A stretch of DNA of 64,000 nucleotides from CAIYPG01 sp903864555 (GTDB taxonomy: Bacteria > Pseudomonadota > Gammaproteobacteria > Burkholderiales > SG8-39), in contig CANJJT010000001.1 in assembly GCA_947474715.1 (NCBI GenBank), positions 62,001-126,000 on the forward strand, written 5' to 3'. Positions within the stretch are counted from its first letter, which is position 1; every line of letters begins with the position of its first letter. A program made the translations under genes and the position numbers. Of the stretch, positions 42,494 through 51,638 are shown one piece after another. The notes below the pieces were generated by a model. It searched no databases. It was not told the DNA's origin and was given only the letters and a program-made list of their open reading frames with translations.

Positions 42494-45103
42494 TCAGGCA
42501 GCCTTGCCCTTGGCGGGCTTTTTCACACGTGGTTCGAACTCGAAGCCCACGCTGCCTTCGGGCTTGCGCACCAGATAGGCTGAAAAGGGGCGCCCTTTCT
42601 TTGAAATGAAGCGGTGCAGCAGATCAGTCTTCCCGGTTGCGAGCAGTTTTTGCATTTGCTCGCGTTCCATGTTTCGCTGCAGGATGACCTTGCCCGAACG
42701 AAAATCGCACTTTCTGTCCGGGCCCGTGGAGTTTTCACAGACAAAGGCCATGGGCATTTCAAAAACCCGATTGCCGCATTTTGGGCAGGCTCCCAGAGGG
42801 TCCTGGCCGGAAAAGTCGACCGGCGCCTGATCTTCTCCATTGGATTGGCCAAAGTCGAACTCGGCACGGAACTCGTCGTTGAGTTTGATGACGGCTGCAA
42901 ACGGCTTGCCCATCCGGCTGCGGAAACCCTGCATGGGTCCTACAACACGCTTTTCGAAAAGCTCTGCAACTTCCTCGGGTGCGAATTCGCGCCCGGAAAC
43001 AACTTTCCAGATAGACAAGTCACACTTTTGGCACTGGAACTTGCGGTAATTCTCCTGCACCGTGCCACCGCATTTCGGGCATGGCACCGGCACAGTGGCG
43101 AATGCGGTATCAGGTATGTCACCCTGCTTGATTCGCTGAACCAGCTCGCCTGTCAGCGATGTGATGTGGTTCATGAACTCTTCCCGACCCAGCTTGCCAC
43201 GCTCGATCTGTTTGAGCTTGAATTCCCAGTCGCCTGTCAGTTCCGGGGATCGGAGTTCCTCGATTCCGAAGTGGCGCAAGGCAAATAATAGTGAGAATGC
43301 TTTGGGAGTCGGTACCAGTTCACGCTGCTGGCGATGCAGATACTCTTCCTGCAGCAGTCCCTCAATCACGCTGGCGCGTGTCGCCGGAGTTCCCAGGCCT
43401 TTTTCGCTCATGGCCTCCCGAAGTTCCTCGTCTTCCACCAGCTTTCCAGCACCCTCCATGGCGGAGAGCAGGGTTGCCTCGCTGAAGCGGGGAGGAGGGC
43501 GTGTCTGGTTGTTTCTAACCTCTAATTCCGTCGTGCCAACAATCTCGCCGTTTTCAATGACAGGAAGGTTTTCGGATTCGCCCTGGATTTCCCGACCGTA
43601 TATCGCCATCCAGCCAGGATTGACAAGAACCTTGCCCTCGGTCTTGAAGTAGTGGTCCGCGACAGTGGTTATGCGCGTTGTCTGCAGGAACTCTGCGGCG
43701 GGATAGAAAACTGCCAGAAAACGACGCACGACCATGTCGTAAATCTTGGCCTCGGCCTCGTTCAGCTGTCTCGGAAGCTGAAGCGTAGGAATGATGGCGA
43801 AGTGATCCGATATCTTGCTGTTGTCGAAGATCCGCTTGTTAGGGCGCACCCACCCGGCCGAAAGTATCTTTGAGGCAAAGGTGCCCAGCGGCGACTCCTT
43901 CAGCTCGGTCAGCGTCTGCTTGACAGTGTCAATGTAGTCTTCGGGCAGTGCACGTGCGTCGGTACGCGGATAGGTCAGAACCTTGTGCTTTTCGTACAGC
44001 GCCTGGGCCAGGGAAAGCGTGGTGCGAGCAGAAAATCCAAAGCGTCCATTGGCCTCTCGCTGCAAGCTGGTAAGGTCGAACAGTAGCGGCGAGAGTTGGG
44101 TTGTTGGCTTTGTCTCCTCCGAGACCGTGCCTGGCGTGCCGGAGCAGGCGGCCACAACCGACTCGGCTTTGATCAGCGCCCACAACCTCTCCGGGCGGCG
44201 TTCGCCATCCTCATTTTTCTTGAAAGAAGGATCGAACCATCGGGCCGCATACTCGCCCTGCTTTGCCTGGAAACGTGCGTGAACCTCCCAATAGTCCCGT
44301 GGCACGAAGGCGCGTATGCGCTCCTCCCGCTCCACCAGGATGGCCAGGGTGGGCGTCTGAACGCGGCCAACCGTTGTCTTGTAGAAGCCGCCTTCCTTCG
44401 AGTTAAAGGCTGTCATGGCACGAGTGCCGTTGATGCCAATCAGCCAGTCCGATTCAGAGCGGCATACTGCCGCATCGGCCAGGGGCCTCATTTCATCATC
44501 GCTTCGAAGCCTGCCGAACCCGTCTCGGATGGCCGCCTGTGTCATGGACTGCAACCACAGGCGCTGGATCGGCTTGCTGATCCGGGTGTGCTGGACGATG
44601 TAGCGGAAGATCAGCTCGCCTTCGCGGCCCGCGTCGCAGGCATTTACCATGGCGCTGACGTCCTTGCGTTTGATCAGCTTGGTCAGCAGCTTGAGGCGGT
44701 CTTCTGTTCGTTCTATTGGTTTGAGGTCAAAATGGGGTGGAATGACAGGCAAATTGGCAAAAGACCATTTGCCACGCTTGACCTCCGCACCCTCGGGGGG
44801 GATCAGCTCGAGCAGATGGCCTATCGCTGACGAAAGCACATATTCATCGCTTTCGTAATAGTCGCCATGCCGGGTAAATCCGCCGATGGCCTTGGCAATG
44901 TCGTTGGCTACCGAAGGCTTCTCGGCAATGATCAGCTTCTTGCCGGGTCCGGTGTCTGTAGACGCGGCACGTGAGACCCGCGCGGGTTTCGCCGCCGAAG
45001 GTTCTTTGACCGCTTTTGTGACTTTGGCAGCACGCTTCACCACCTTTTTCGGCGGCAAAGGCTGCTTTGTCTCGGAGGGAACGGATTTTTTCTTGGTTGC
45101 CAC
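42494..45103 (-). CDS. topB: DNA topoisomerase III with Lys-rich N-terminal extension and C-terminal zinc fingers
   Basis: This type IA topoisomerase decatenates DNA. After a Lys/Ala-rich head, the TOPRIM domain begins 'KKLIIAEKPSVANDIAKAIGGF' and carries 'NACDAGREGELIFR'. The catalytic tyrosine is in 'LTYPRTDARALPEDY'. Two C-terminal zinc-finger-like units follow: C-P-K-C...C-Q-K-C, and C-P-K-C...C with a downstream C. I propose the GTG at 45103; the frame is open further to a TTG at 45199 and no start has a clear ribosome binding site. The roughly 60-residue head before TOPRIM is absent in E. coli TopB. The gene is convergent with gyrB. Confidence 0.93.
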   Translation of the reverse strand: MATKKKSVPSETKQPLPPKKVVKRAAKVTKAVKEPSAAKPARVSRAASTDTGPGKKLIIAEKPSVANDIAKAIGGFTRHGDYYESDEYVLSSAIGHLLELIPPEGAEVKRGKWSFANLPVIPPHFDLKPIERTEDRLKLLTKLIKRKDVSAMVNACDAGREGELIFRYIVQHTRISKPIQRLWLQSMTQAAIRDGFGRLRSDDEMRPLADAAVCRSESDWLIGINGTRAMTAFNSKEGGFYKTTVGRVQTPTLAILVEREERIRAFVPRDYWEVHARFQAKQGEYAARWFDPSFKKNEDGERRPERLWALIKAESVVAACSGTPGTVSEETKPTTQLSPLLFDLTSLQREANGRFGFSARTTLSLAQALYEKHKVLTYPRTDARALPEDYIDTVKQTLTELKESPLGTFASKILSAGWVRPNKRIFDNSKISDHFAIIPTLQLPRQLNEAEAKIYDMVVRRFLAVFYPAAEFLQTTRITTVADHYFKTEGKVLVNPGWMAIYGREIQGESENLPVIENGEIVGTTELEVRNNQTRPPPRFSEATLLSAMEGAGKLVEDEELREAMSEKGLGTPATRASVIEGLLQEEYLHRQQRELVPTPKAFSLLFALRHFGIEELRSPELTGDWEFKLKQIERGKLGREEFMNHITSLTGELVQRIKQGDIPDTAFATVPVPCPKCGGTVQENYRKFQCQKCDLSIWKVVSGREFAPEEVAELFEKRVVGPMQGFRSRMGKPFAAVIKLNDEFRAEFDFGQSNGEDQAPVDFSGQDPLGACPKCGNRVFEMPMAFVCENSTGPDRKCDFRSGKVILQRNMEREQMQKLLATGKTDLLHRFISKKGRPFSAYLVRKPEGSVGFEFEPRVKKPAKGKAA

Positions 45104-45326
45104 GAAAGGTTTTTCTGCGGGCGACCGCGTGGAAAAGCGGGGAATGATACGAGCAAGGTGGGGGGACTGGCAAGGAAGGGACCGCGCTTTCCGCCCCAAC
45201 CTATCGGAACTTTCTCATGGTCAGCGTACTAAATGCAGCGTTCCACGCGAAGGTGAAGGTCTTGATTTGACACGAGTGTTTTGGATAGGCGAACCGGTAA
45301 TTTGTGTCGAAAACAGGCCGTATGGA

Positions 45327-45785
45327 TCAGTGCATCTGGTGTGTCTCGCCATCAGGCAACAACTCATCCAGAATCAGGGTATCGACATTGCCGCGGCGCG
45401 TCCATAGCACCATCAGCACGATTACCTTGAACTTCTGAATGCCCACTCGATCACCCTCCAGGGCCATGGCGCGCTCTATGATTGTCTCCCGGAGCACCGG
45501 GGTGAGAATGCCGGCACTTTCCAGGAATGCGAGGAAGCCGCGTGCTTCCGACGTCAACTTTGATGTCTCGATGTCGCTATAGGCCCTGTGCGACCGGCTG
45601 GCGTCAAATGATTCGGGCAGGGGGTTGTCGGCTTGCGGCGTCAGGCCCTTCAGCCAGTCCAGCGCGTCGGATATGTCGTCGCTTTCAAAGCCAGCCGCAG
45701 ACAGCTTGCGCGAAAGCGTATCGTTATCCGGATAGCTTTCCGTGTGGTAGTAATTCTCGAAAAGATAGACCAGAACTTCAAACAT
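45327..45785 (-). CDS. smg: Smg family protein (DUF494)
   Basis: The 152-residue protein matches the Smg/DUF494 pattern: 'MFEVLVYLFENYY' start, 'LSRKLSAAGFESDDISDALDWLKGL', and an acidic, helix-rich remainder ending 'LDELLPDGETHQMH'. Its function is unknown; it is widely conserved next to dprA in proteobacteria, as it is here (21 bases after dprA). It is transcribed with dprA toward topB. The 45200-45326 gap holds no other gene. Confidence 0.93.
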   Translation of the reverse strand: MFEVLVYLFENYYHTESYPDNDTLSRKLSAAGFESDDISDALDWLKGLTPQADNPLPESFDASRSHRAYSDIETSKLTSEARGFLAFLESAGILTPVLRETIIERAMALEGDRVGIQKFKVIVLMVLWTRRGNVDTLILDELLPDGETHQMH

Positions 45786-45806
45786 GGGCGGGGTCTCTTG
45801 ATTGGC

Positions 45807-46892
45807 TCACTTCAAGCGTTGATAAAGGCCTCCGGGGAGGCTGCCAACTCTCCCTTCAAGTTCCAGCTGCAAAAGCATCGCCGATACCGCATCTGCCGTC
45901 AAGCCACAACGAGTGCAAAGAGTGCCGATGTCGAAGGGGTCGTACCCCATATATCGTAGCAAGCTGTTCATCTTATCCGACATCTGGTGCTGCGGGGTCA
46001 TGGATTCCGGCTGAAATTGGAGCCCCAGTTCAACCAGCACGTCCTCGGCAGTTTCGACCAGTTTTGCCCCCTGTTTGATCAGTGCATGGCAACCCCTGGA
46101 AACCGGCGAATGGATAGATCCCGGCATGGCAAAAACTTCCCGCCCCTGCTCCAGCGCCATCCGTGCGGTGATCAGTGAGCCCGAAGCCAGCGCAGCCTCT
46201 ACGACAAGCACGCCCTTCGAAAGGCCGGAGATCAGCCGGTTTCGCCTGTGAAAGTTTGCCGGGAGTGCCGGTGTTCCGACCGGGTATTCCGTGATCAGGG
46301 CACCTTGTTTCGTGATTCGCTCCGCCAGTGCGCAATTGGACCTGGGGTAGATCGTGTCCGGACCGGTGCCCATGACGGCAAGGGTGGAGGCCGTGCCCTG
46401 CAGGCCGCCTTCATGTGCCGCTGCATCGATACCCAGGGCGAGTCCGCTGACAATGGTCAAGCCCGAATTGCTCAATGCACGGGCGAACTGTCCGGCATTC
46501 TGCCTGCCCTGAGGGGTTGAGCTGCGGCTGCCGACCATCGCGATTGAGGGCCTGTTCAGAAAATCGGTGTTGCCAATGACATAAAGAAGTGGAGGCGGAT
46601 CGGGAATCTCAAGCAGTTGCTGCGGATATCCGTGATCGGCAAGGGTGACGATCGAGTGTCCGTCCAGTTCGGACCATTTCAGGGTTTGCTCAACCCGCGC
46701 TTGCCATCCGGGTTTGGCAATCGCCTCGACCATTGCCGGGGTGACCACACGCTCCAGTTGGGCGGTTGGGGTTTGCAGGATTGCCGAGGGCAATCCGAAT
46801 GCCGAGAGCAGCGCCCGAAACTTTCCGGAATCAAGTCCCGGGACGAGGCTGAGTCGTATCCAGGCGCTCAGACCTTCGTCAGTCTGGCGCAT
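45807..46892 (-). CDS. dprA: DNA-processing protein DprA
   Basis: DprA (361 residues) loads RecA on incoming single-stranded DNA during transformation. The Rossmann-like core carries 'IAMVGSRSSTPQGRQNAGQFARAL' near residue 116, 'TIVSGLALGIDAAAHEGGL', 'PANFHRRNRLISGLSKGVLVVEAALASGSLITA' and 'EVFAMPGSIHSPVSRGCHALIKQGA'. The C-terminal winged-helix extension ('AVSAMLLQLELEGRVGSLPGGLYQRL') is present. It follows the LysM gene by 6 bases. Presence of dprA alone does not prove competence. Confidence 0.97.
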   Translation of the reverse strand: MRQTDEGLSAWIRLSLVPGLDSGKFRALLSAFGLPSAILQTPTAQLERVVTPAMVEAIAKPGWQARVEQTLKWSELDGHSIVTLADHGYPQQLLEIPDPPPLLYVIGNTDFLNRPSIAMVGSRSSTPQGRQNAGQFARALSNSGLTIVSGLALGIDAAAHEGGLQGTASTLAVMGTGPDTIYPRSNCALAERITKQGALITEYPVGTPALPANFHRRNRLISGLSKGVLVVEAALASGSLITARMALEQGREVFAMPGSIHSPVSRGCHALIKQGAKLVETAEDVLVELGLQFQPESMTPQHQMSDKMNSLLRYMGYDPFDIGTLCTRCGLTADAVSAMLLQLELEGRVGSLPGGLYQRLK

Positions 46893-46898
46893 GCCTGA

Positions 46899-47987
46899 TC
46901 ACGGCGTCTGGACGATGTCCGCTGGCGTGACAGGCCGCGAACTGTCCATGACGAGTGCATAGGAAATGGCGTCGAATACCCGGAATATGAACAGCGTGCC
47001 GTAGCGCTCATCAGGAAGGCGGAATGTTGGCGCCGTATCGCGAGACTTGGAGGATTGGGGATCCACAATCGAACCGCCTGCCCTGGCGATGGCCAGCACG
47101 TGGCCGTCTTCGATGCCGTCACGCTTGCCCTTGTTGATGGTCACAATGGACCCACGCCCGGTTTCGCTGGTGTCGATGCCGTTGTACAGGCCAATGATGC
47201 GACCACGTATCATGGTGGCGGGCGCCCGAGGAACATAGGACTTCAGCATGCCCGGCTGGGTCGCGATCAGCCGGTCACCTGTGCTGATCTCCTGCCTGGC
47301 GGACAGAATTTGTATGGTGGCTGGATCCCCTGCGCGGCGAACCTGGGCAGTTCCGAGGAAGATGGCCTCATGCCCGAGCGTTGCACGTGTATCGGGGTCT
47401 ATGAGTGGCTTGCCCGTGCGATAGACCTGCCAGACGGTACCTGTTTCCTGCCCAAGACCTGTGGCATAGGCAATCCCCCCTGAACCCAGGTGGACGCGGT
47501 TTTCCTCGGTACCGACAATGCGCGGTGCCTTGTCCAGTCCGTTGGCATCAATCACCAGAGGCTGGGTAAGGAAGGGTTCGATCACCTTGGGTGAAATCGT
47601 GGGAATGGCTTCGCCTGCCAGTGAATTTGCCCGAACGGAAGGAGAAAGCTTGACTGAATCCACCAGCGACAACTGGGGGGAGGCTGACTGGCTCCGATCC
47701 AGGACAATGACGTCTCCTGGATAGATACGGTTGGGGTTGCGCACCTGCTCCTGGTTCATGCGCCAAATCTCCGGCCAGCGATACGGCTCCTTGAGAAACT
47801 TCGCAGCGATGCTCCAGAGGCTGTCGCCACGCTGCACGACGTAGCGGTCGGGTGCGTTCTCCTGCAGGCGGATTTCCGTGGTCGGCGCCGGCGTTGCTGC
47901 CTGGGCATTCACAGCAGCCAGGCAGGATCCAATCAGGGCACCCGCTGCCAGGCGGCGCATGAAGGGGGCTATGCTAGAGTGGTACAT
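46899..47987 (-). CDS. Exported LysM peptidoglycan-binding protein
   Basis: The ATG at 47987 has a GAGG ribosome binding site at 6 bases; a second ATG four codons upstream is less well placed. A signal peptide ending 'AAVNAQA' precedes a LysM domain near residues 45-95 ('RYVVQRGDSLWSIAAKFLKEPYRWPEIWRMN' ... 'NPNRIYPGDVIVL'). The remaining 260 residues are a beta-rich domain of unknown function with no catalytic motif. It is probably an envelope protein anchored to peptidoglycan, upstream of dprA in betaproteobacteria. It is divergent from def, with about 180 bases between them. Confidence 0.93.
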   Translation of the reverse strand: MYHSSIAPFMRRLAAGALIGSCLAAVNAQAATPAPTTEIRLQENAPDRYVVQRGDSLWSIAAKFLKEPYRWPEIWRMNQEQVRNPNRIYPGDVIVLDRSQSASPQLSLVDSVKLSPSVRANSLAGEAIPTISPKVIEPFLTQPLVIDANGLDKAPRIVGTEENRVHLGSGGIAYATGLGQETGTVWQVYRTGKPLIDPDTRATLGHEAIFLGTAQVRRAGDPATIQILSARQEISTGDRLIATQPGMLKSYVPRAPATMIRGRIIGLYNGIDTSETGRGSIVTINKGKRDGIEDGHVLAIARAGGSIVDPQSSKSRDTAPTFRLPDERYGTLFIFRVFDAISYALVMDSSRPVTPADIVQTP

Positions 47988-48169
47988 GGCAGACCTCATC
48001 TCAGGGCTGCCCGGTATATTCGCGATTCAGGCGCATGTTGCTTGAAACGCACCACCGGGCTCAAGGTGCACTTGCTGTTTGTCGGGCTGGCCCATATTTA
48101 CTTCTCGGGCCATTCTGTTTACAGTCCACTTTAGATTTTCCGCCTAATCCATTCAATTCGCAAGCAATT

Positions 48170-48673
48170 ATGGCTGTTTTGACTATATTGCAGTACCCCG
48201 ATCCCCGCCTCTACAAGAAGGCGGCTAGGGTGGAGATTTTCGACCTCGGACTGAGTGAGCTGGCGGACAGCCTGGCCCAGACCATGTACGCCGCCCCCGG
48301 GGTTGGCTTGGCCGCGACCCAAGTGGATATTCATAAGCAACTGATAGTCATGGATATCTCGGCCGACAAGAATCAGCTGCAGGTGCTCGTGAATCCGGAA
48401 ATTCTGGAACGAGACGGGCTGCAGTATTGCGAAGAGGGCTGCCTCTCGGTTCCCGGCATTTACGACGAGGTTGAACGCGCCGAACGCATCAAATTACGAG
48501 CCCAGCGGCTTGATGGCAGTGCCTTCACCCTGGATGCGGAGGGATTGCTGGCCATCTGCATCCAGCATGAGATGGATCATCTGCAGGGCAAGGTCTTCGT
48601 CGACTACCTGTCTCGCCTCAAGCAGAACCGCATCAAGGCCAAACTCCAGAAACAGCAGCGCCAAAGCGCCTGA
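48170..48673 (+). CDS. def: Peptide deformylase
   Basis: Def removes the formyl group from nascent peptides. The three motifs are G-V-G-L-A-A-T-Q (about residue 44), E-G-C-L-S (about 90) with the metal-binding cysteine, and H-E-M-D-H (about 132). The frame is open to 48035, but the ATG at 48170 ('MAVLTILQYPDPRLYKKA') gives the normal 167-residue product. Its ribosome binding site is weak (CAAGCAATT). It precedes fmt, so formylation and deformylation enzymes share a locus. Confidence 0.97.
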   Translation: MAVLTILQYPDPRLYKKAARVEIFDLGLSELADSLAQTMYAAPGVGLAATQVDIHKQLIVMDISADKNQLQVLVNPEILERDGLQYCEEGCLSVPGIYDEVERAERIKLRAQRLDGSAFTLDAEGLLAICIQHEMDHLQGKVFVDYLSRLKQNRIKAKLQKQQRQSA

Positions 48674-48719
48674 ACGTAATCCGGGTGAGTTCCTCCGGCG
48701 GACCCTCTGCAGGAAACAC

Positions 48720-49661
48720 ATGAAACTGATCTTTGCGGGTACGCCAGAGTTTGCGGCAAGCGCCTTGGCCGTCCTGTTGCAGGCGGGACATTCCGTTGAA
48801 TTGGTGTTGACCCAACCGGACCGCCCAGCCGGGCGCGGCATGAAGGCCCTTGCCTCTCCGGTCAAGCAACTGGCCATGCAGCACGGCCTCACTGTCCTGC
48901 AGCCTGCCTCCCTGAAAGATCCACAGGCGCAAGCGCCGCTGCGCGAATGTGCGGCCGACGTGATGATTGTTGCTGCCTATGGGCTGATCCTGCCTCAGGC
49001 CGTGCTTGATCTGCCTCGCCTGGGTGCCATCAACATTCATGCATCGCTGCTGCCGCGCTGGCGTGGTGCCGCCCCCATTCAACGGGCCATCCTGGCCGGC
49101 GACACCGAGACCGGCATTTCTATCATGCGCATGGATGCGGGGCTTGATACCGGTCCGGTGCTGATGAAAAAGACGGTTCCCATCACCGAAGAAGAAACCG
49201 CACAAAGCCTGCATGACAAGCTGGCTGCACTGGGCGCCGGGCTGATCGTCGAAGCGCTTTCCATCATGGGGCAATCCGGGTTGCCTGAGCAACCGCAGCC
49301 GGTGGAGGGTGTCACCTATGCAAGCAAGCTGGACAAGGCGGAAGCCCGCATCGACTGGACGCAACCGGCGCAACAGGTGCATCGCGCAATCCGTGCCTAC
49401 TACCCCTTTCCCGGCGCCCATTCGGCAATCAAGGGTGCGGAACTCAAGCTTTGGAAGGCCACGCCTTCGACATGGCCTGCAGACTTGCCTGCCGTGCCTC
49501 CTGGCAGCGTGATTGCCGCAGACGCCACGGGGGTCAGCGTGGCTTGCGGTGAAGGCCTGCTGATCGTGCAGGAATTGCAGCGTCCTGGCGCCAGGCGACT
49601 GGGCGCTGCCGAATTCCTGCGGGGTTTTCCCATCGCTTCCGGAGACCGTTTCGGTTCCTGA
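48720..49661 (+). CDS. fmt: Methionyl-tRNA formyltransferase
   Basis: Fmt formylates initiator Met-tRNA. The ATG at 48720 with AGGAA upstream gives 313 residues. Motifs are 'KLIFAGTPEFAASALAVLL', 'QPDRPAGRGMKALASPVKQLA', 'INIHASLLPRWRGAAPIQRAILAGDTETGISIM' (the N-x-H...S-L-L-P catalytic region near residue 108) and a C-terminal OB-fold domain. It lies 46 bases after def. Confidence 0.97.
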   Translation: MKLIFAGTPEFAASALAVLLQAGHSVELVLTQPDRPAGRGMKALASPVKQLAMQHGLTVLQPASLKDPQAQAPLRECAADVMIVAAYGLILPQAVLDLPRLGAINIHASLLPRWRGAAPIQRAILAGDTETGISIMRMDAGLDTGPVLMKKTVPITEEETAQSLHDKLAALGAGLIVEALSIMGQSGLPEQPQPVEGVTYASKLDKAEARIDWTQPAQQVHRAIRAYYPFPGAHSAIKGAELKLWKATPSTWPADLPAVPPGSVIAADATGVSVACGEGLLIVQELQRPGARRLGAAEFLRGFPIASGDRFGS

Positions 49662-49716
49662 GGAGTGCACCGGTCTATAATCCGGCCGTTCTTCCTCCCG
49701 CGTACTGTGGCGCCCC

Positions 49717-51060
49717 ATGCAAACCCGCTCCCGGTCTAGCGCGAACAAGACGGCAAGCAGCCATACGCTGCATACACTGGCCCAGTCCCTGGCCATGGCG
49801 GGCGTTGTGATAGGCAGAGTGCTCAACGGGCAAAGCCTGACTCGCGCGATGTCCGATCTGAGGGCCAGCGGACCTTTGCGGGCCGCCGTCCAGGCCCTCG
49901 CCTATTCCACCTTGCGCGATCACGGGCGCTGTGACGTGCTGCTTGCTGCGCTGACCCGTCGTCCCCCGACCGCTTCCCTGAGTGGCCTGCTGCTGGCAGC
50001 GCTGACTGAATTGCGCAAGGATCACCAGGGCGCACATGCCGTCGTGCATCAGGCTGTTGAAGCGGCAGCGCAAGTGGCCCCGAGAAATCCTGAGGTGGCC
50101 ACAGGCTTGGTCAACGGCGTGTTGCGCGCTTATCTGCGCCAGCAGGAAACCCTCAACACCAGGCTGGAAGGGTCAGAGACAGCGCAATGGCTGCATCCGG
50201 CGTGGTGGATTGCCCGCGTCAAGGCCGACTGGCCCTCGCATTGGCAGGGCGTGCTTTTGGCAGGTAACGAGATTCCGGGCATGACGCTGCGTGTCAATGC
50301 GCGACGGGCACGGGTCGACGATGTTCTTGATCGGCTTCTGGCTGCCGGCCTGGATGCCCGGCCATTGGGTGGACAGGCGATACGCCTGTCGCGTCCGGCT
50401 GCCGTGGAAAAACTGCCGGGCTTTTTTGCCGGCGAGTTCTCCGTGCAGGACTGGGGGGCACAGCAGGCGGCGCTTTTGCTCGATGTGAAACCCGGCATGC
50501 GAGTGCTGGACGCCTGTGCGGCGCCAGGCGGCAAGGCGGCGCACATCGCCGAGATCGCAGATTGTGAACTGGTGGCCATGGATGTTGATGCCGAGCGACT
50601 GCAGCGTGTCAGCGAGAATCTGGAGCGCCTTGACCTGCTCGCGCTGGTGCAACAAGGAGATGCCCTGGCGCCGGCGGCGACCTTGGGTGGATCAGCGCGT
50701 TTTGACCGCATCCTGGCCGATGTTCCCTGTTCCGCCAGCGGTGTTGTGCGCCGCCATCCTGACGTGAAGTGGTTGCGGCGCGACTCCGACATCGCCCGTT
50801 TTGCCACCACACAACAGGCCATGCTCGAAGCCCTGTGGCCACTGCTCAATCCTGGCGGCCGTCTGCTGTATGCGACCTGCTCGGTATTCCGCCAGGAGAA
50901 CGAGCGCCAGATTGACGGCTTCCTCTCACGCCATGAAGACGCGCGCAACCTGGAGCCGGGGGACGCACCTGCCCATCTGGTGTGGGCGTCACCCGGCCAG
51001 ATTCTGCCCGGCCCCCTGAGCGACGGCTTCTACTACGCGTTACTGGAAAAGGTGGCCTGA
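49717..51060 (+). CDS. rsmB: 16S rRNA (cytosine-C5) methyltransferase RsmB
   Basis: RsmB methylates C967 of 16S rRNA (E. coli numbering). The N-terminal NusB-like domain includes 'AHAVVHQAVEAAAQ'. The methyltransferase domain has 'VLDACAAPGGKAAHIAEIA' near residue 266, 'ADVPCSASGVVRRHPDVKWLRR' (PC motif) and the catalytic 'YATCSVFRQENERQI' near residue 387. The 447-residue length is normal. The stop overlaps the next start (TGATG), indicating coupling to the DUF4390 gene. Confidence 0.97.
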   Translation: MQTRSRSSANKTASSHTLHTLAQSLAMAGVVIGRVLNGQSLTRAMSDLRASGPLRAAVQALAYSTLRDHGRCDVLLAALTRRPPTASLSGLLLAALTELRKDHQGAHAVVHQAVEAAAQVAPRNPEVATGLVNGVLRAYLRQQETLNTRLEGSETAQWLHPAWWIARVKADWPSHWQGVLLAGNEIPGMTLRVNARRARVDDVLDRLLAAGLDARPLGGQAIRLSRPAAVEKLPGFFAGEFSVQDWGAQQAALLLDVKPGMRVLDACAAPGGKAAHIAEIADCELVAMDVDAERLQRVSENLERLDLLALVQQGDALAPAATLGGSARFDRILADVPCSASGVVRRHPDVKWLRRDSDIARFATTQQAMLEALWPLLNPGGRLLYATCSVFRQENERQIDGFLSRHEDARNLEPGDAPAHLVWASPGQILPGPLSDGFYYALLEKVA

Positions 51061-51638
51061 TGCGCCTGGCGGCCCTTTTCCTGGCCTTGTTGCTGGGTAT
51101 CGCGGGCATCCCTCCGTCGGCGCGGGCCAGCTCCATTGAGGTGATTTCGGTTTCACTCGAGCAAACCGATGACGGCTATGCGGTCAACGCCGGCTTCGAC
51201 GTGAAGCTCACGTCGCGCATTGCCGAAGCGTTGCAGAGCGGTGTCTCGCTGTACTTTCTCGCCGAGTTCGAGTTGGTTCGCCCGCGCTGGTACTGGTTCG
51301 ACGAAAAGACCGTTGCCAGCCGGCTGCAGTACCGGCTGACCTACCATGCGCTGTCTCGCCAGTACCGGTTGTGGACAGGGACGCTGCACCAGCCTTTCGG
51401 CACGCTGGACGAAGCCCTGCGTGTGCTCGGCCGCATACGCGCTTGGCTGGTCCTTGAGCGCGAGCAGCTCAGTCCCGGGCAGACCTACCAGGCTGCCGTG
51501 CGCATGCGCCTGGATGCGACGCAGCTACCCAAGCCTTTCCAGCTCTCCGTCATCACCTCGCGTGAATGGACACTGGAATCGGAATGGAAGCGGTTTTCCT
51601 TCGCACCGGTGCGTCCCGAGGAGAGGACCGGGCGATGA
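51060..51638 (+). CDS. DUF4390 exported protein
   Basis: The 192-residue protein has a signal peptide ('LAALFLALLLGIAGIPPSARA') and then a single beta-rich domain. 'GVSLYFLAEFELVRPRWYWFDEKTVASRLQYRLTYHALSRQYRL' is the DUF4390 hallmark. Its function is unknown. It overlaps rsmB by one base and its stop overlaps the ntrY start by four bases (ATGA). The conserved order rsmB-DUF4390-ntrY-ntrX suggests that it monitors or serves the NtrY sensor in the periplasm (inference). Confidence 0.92.
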   Translation: MRLAALFLALLLGIAGIPPSARASSIEVISVSLEQTDDGYAVNAGFDVKLTSRIAEALQSGVSLYFLAEFELVRPRWYWFDEKTVASRLQYRLTYHALSRQYRLWTGTLHQPFGTLDEALRVLGRIRAWLVLEREQLSPGQTYQAAVRMRLDATQLPKPFQLSVITSREWTLESEWKRFSFAPVRPEERTGR

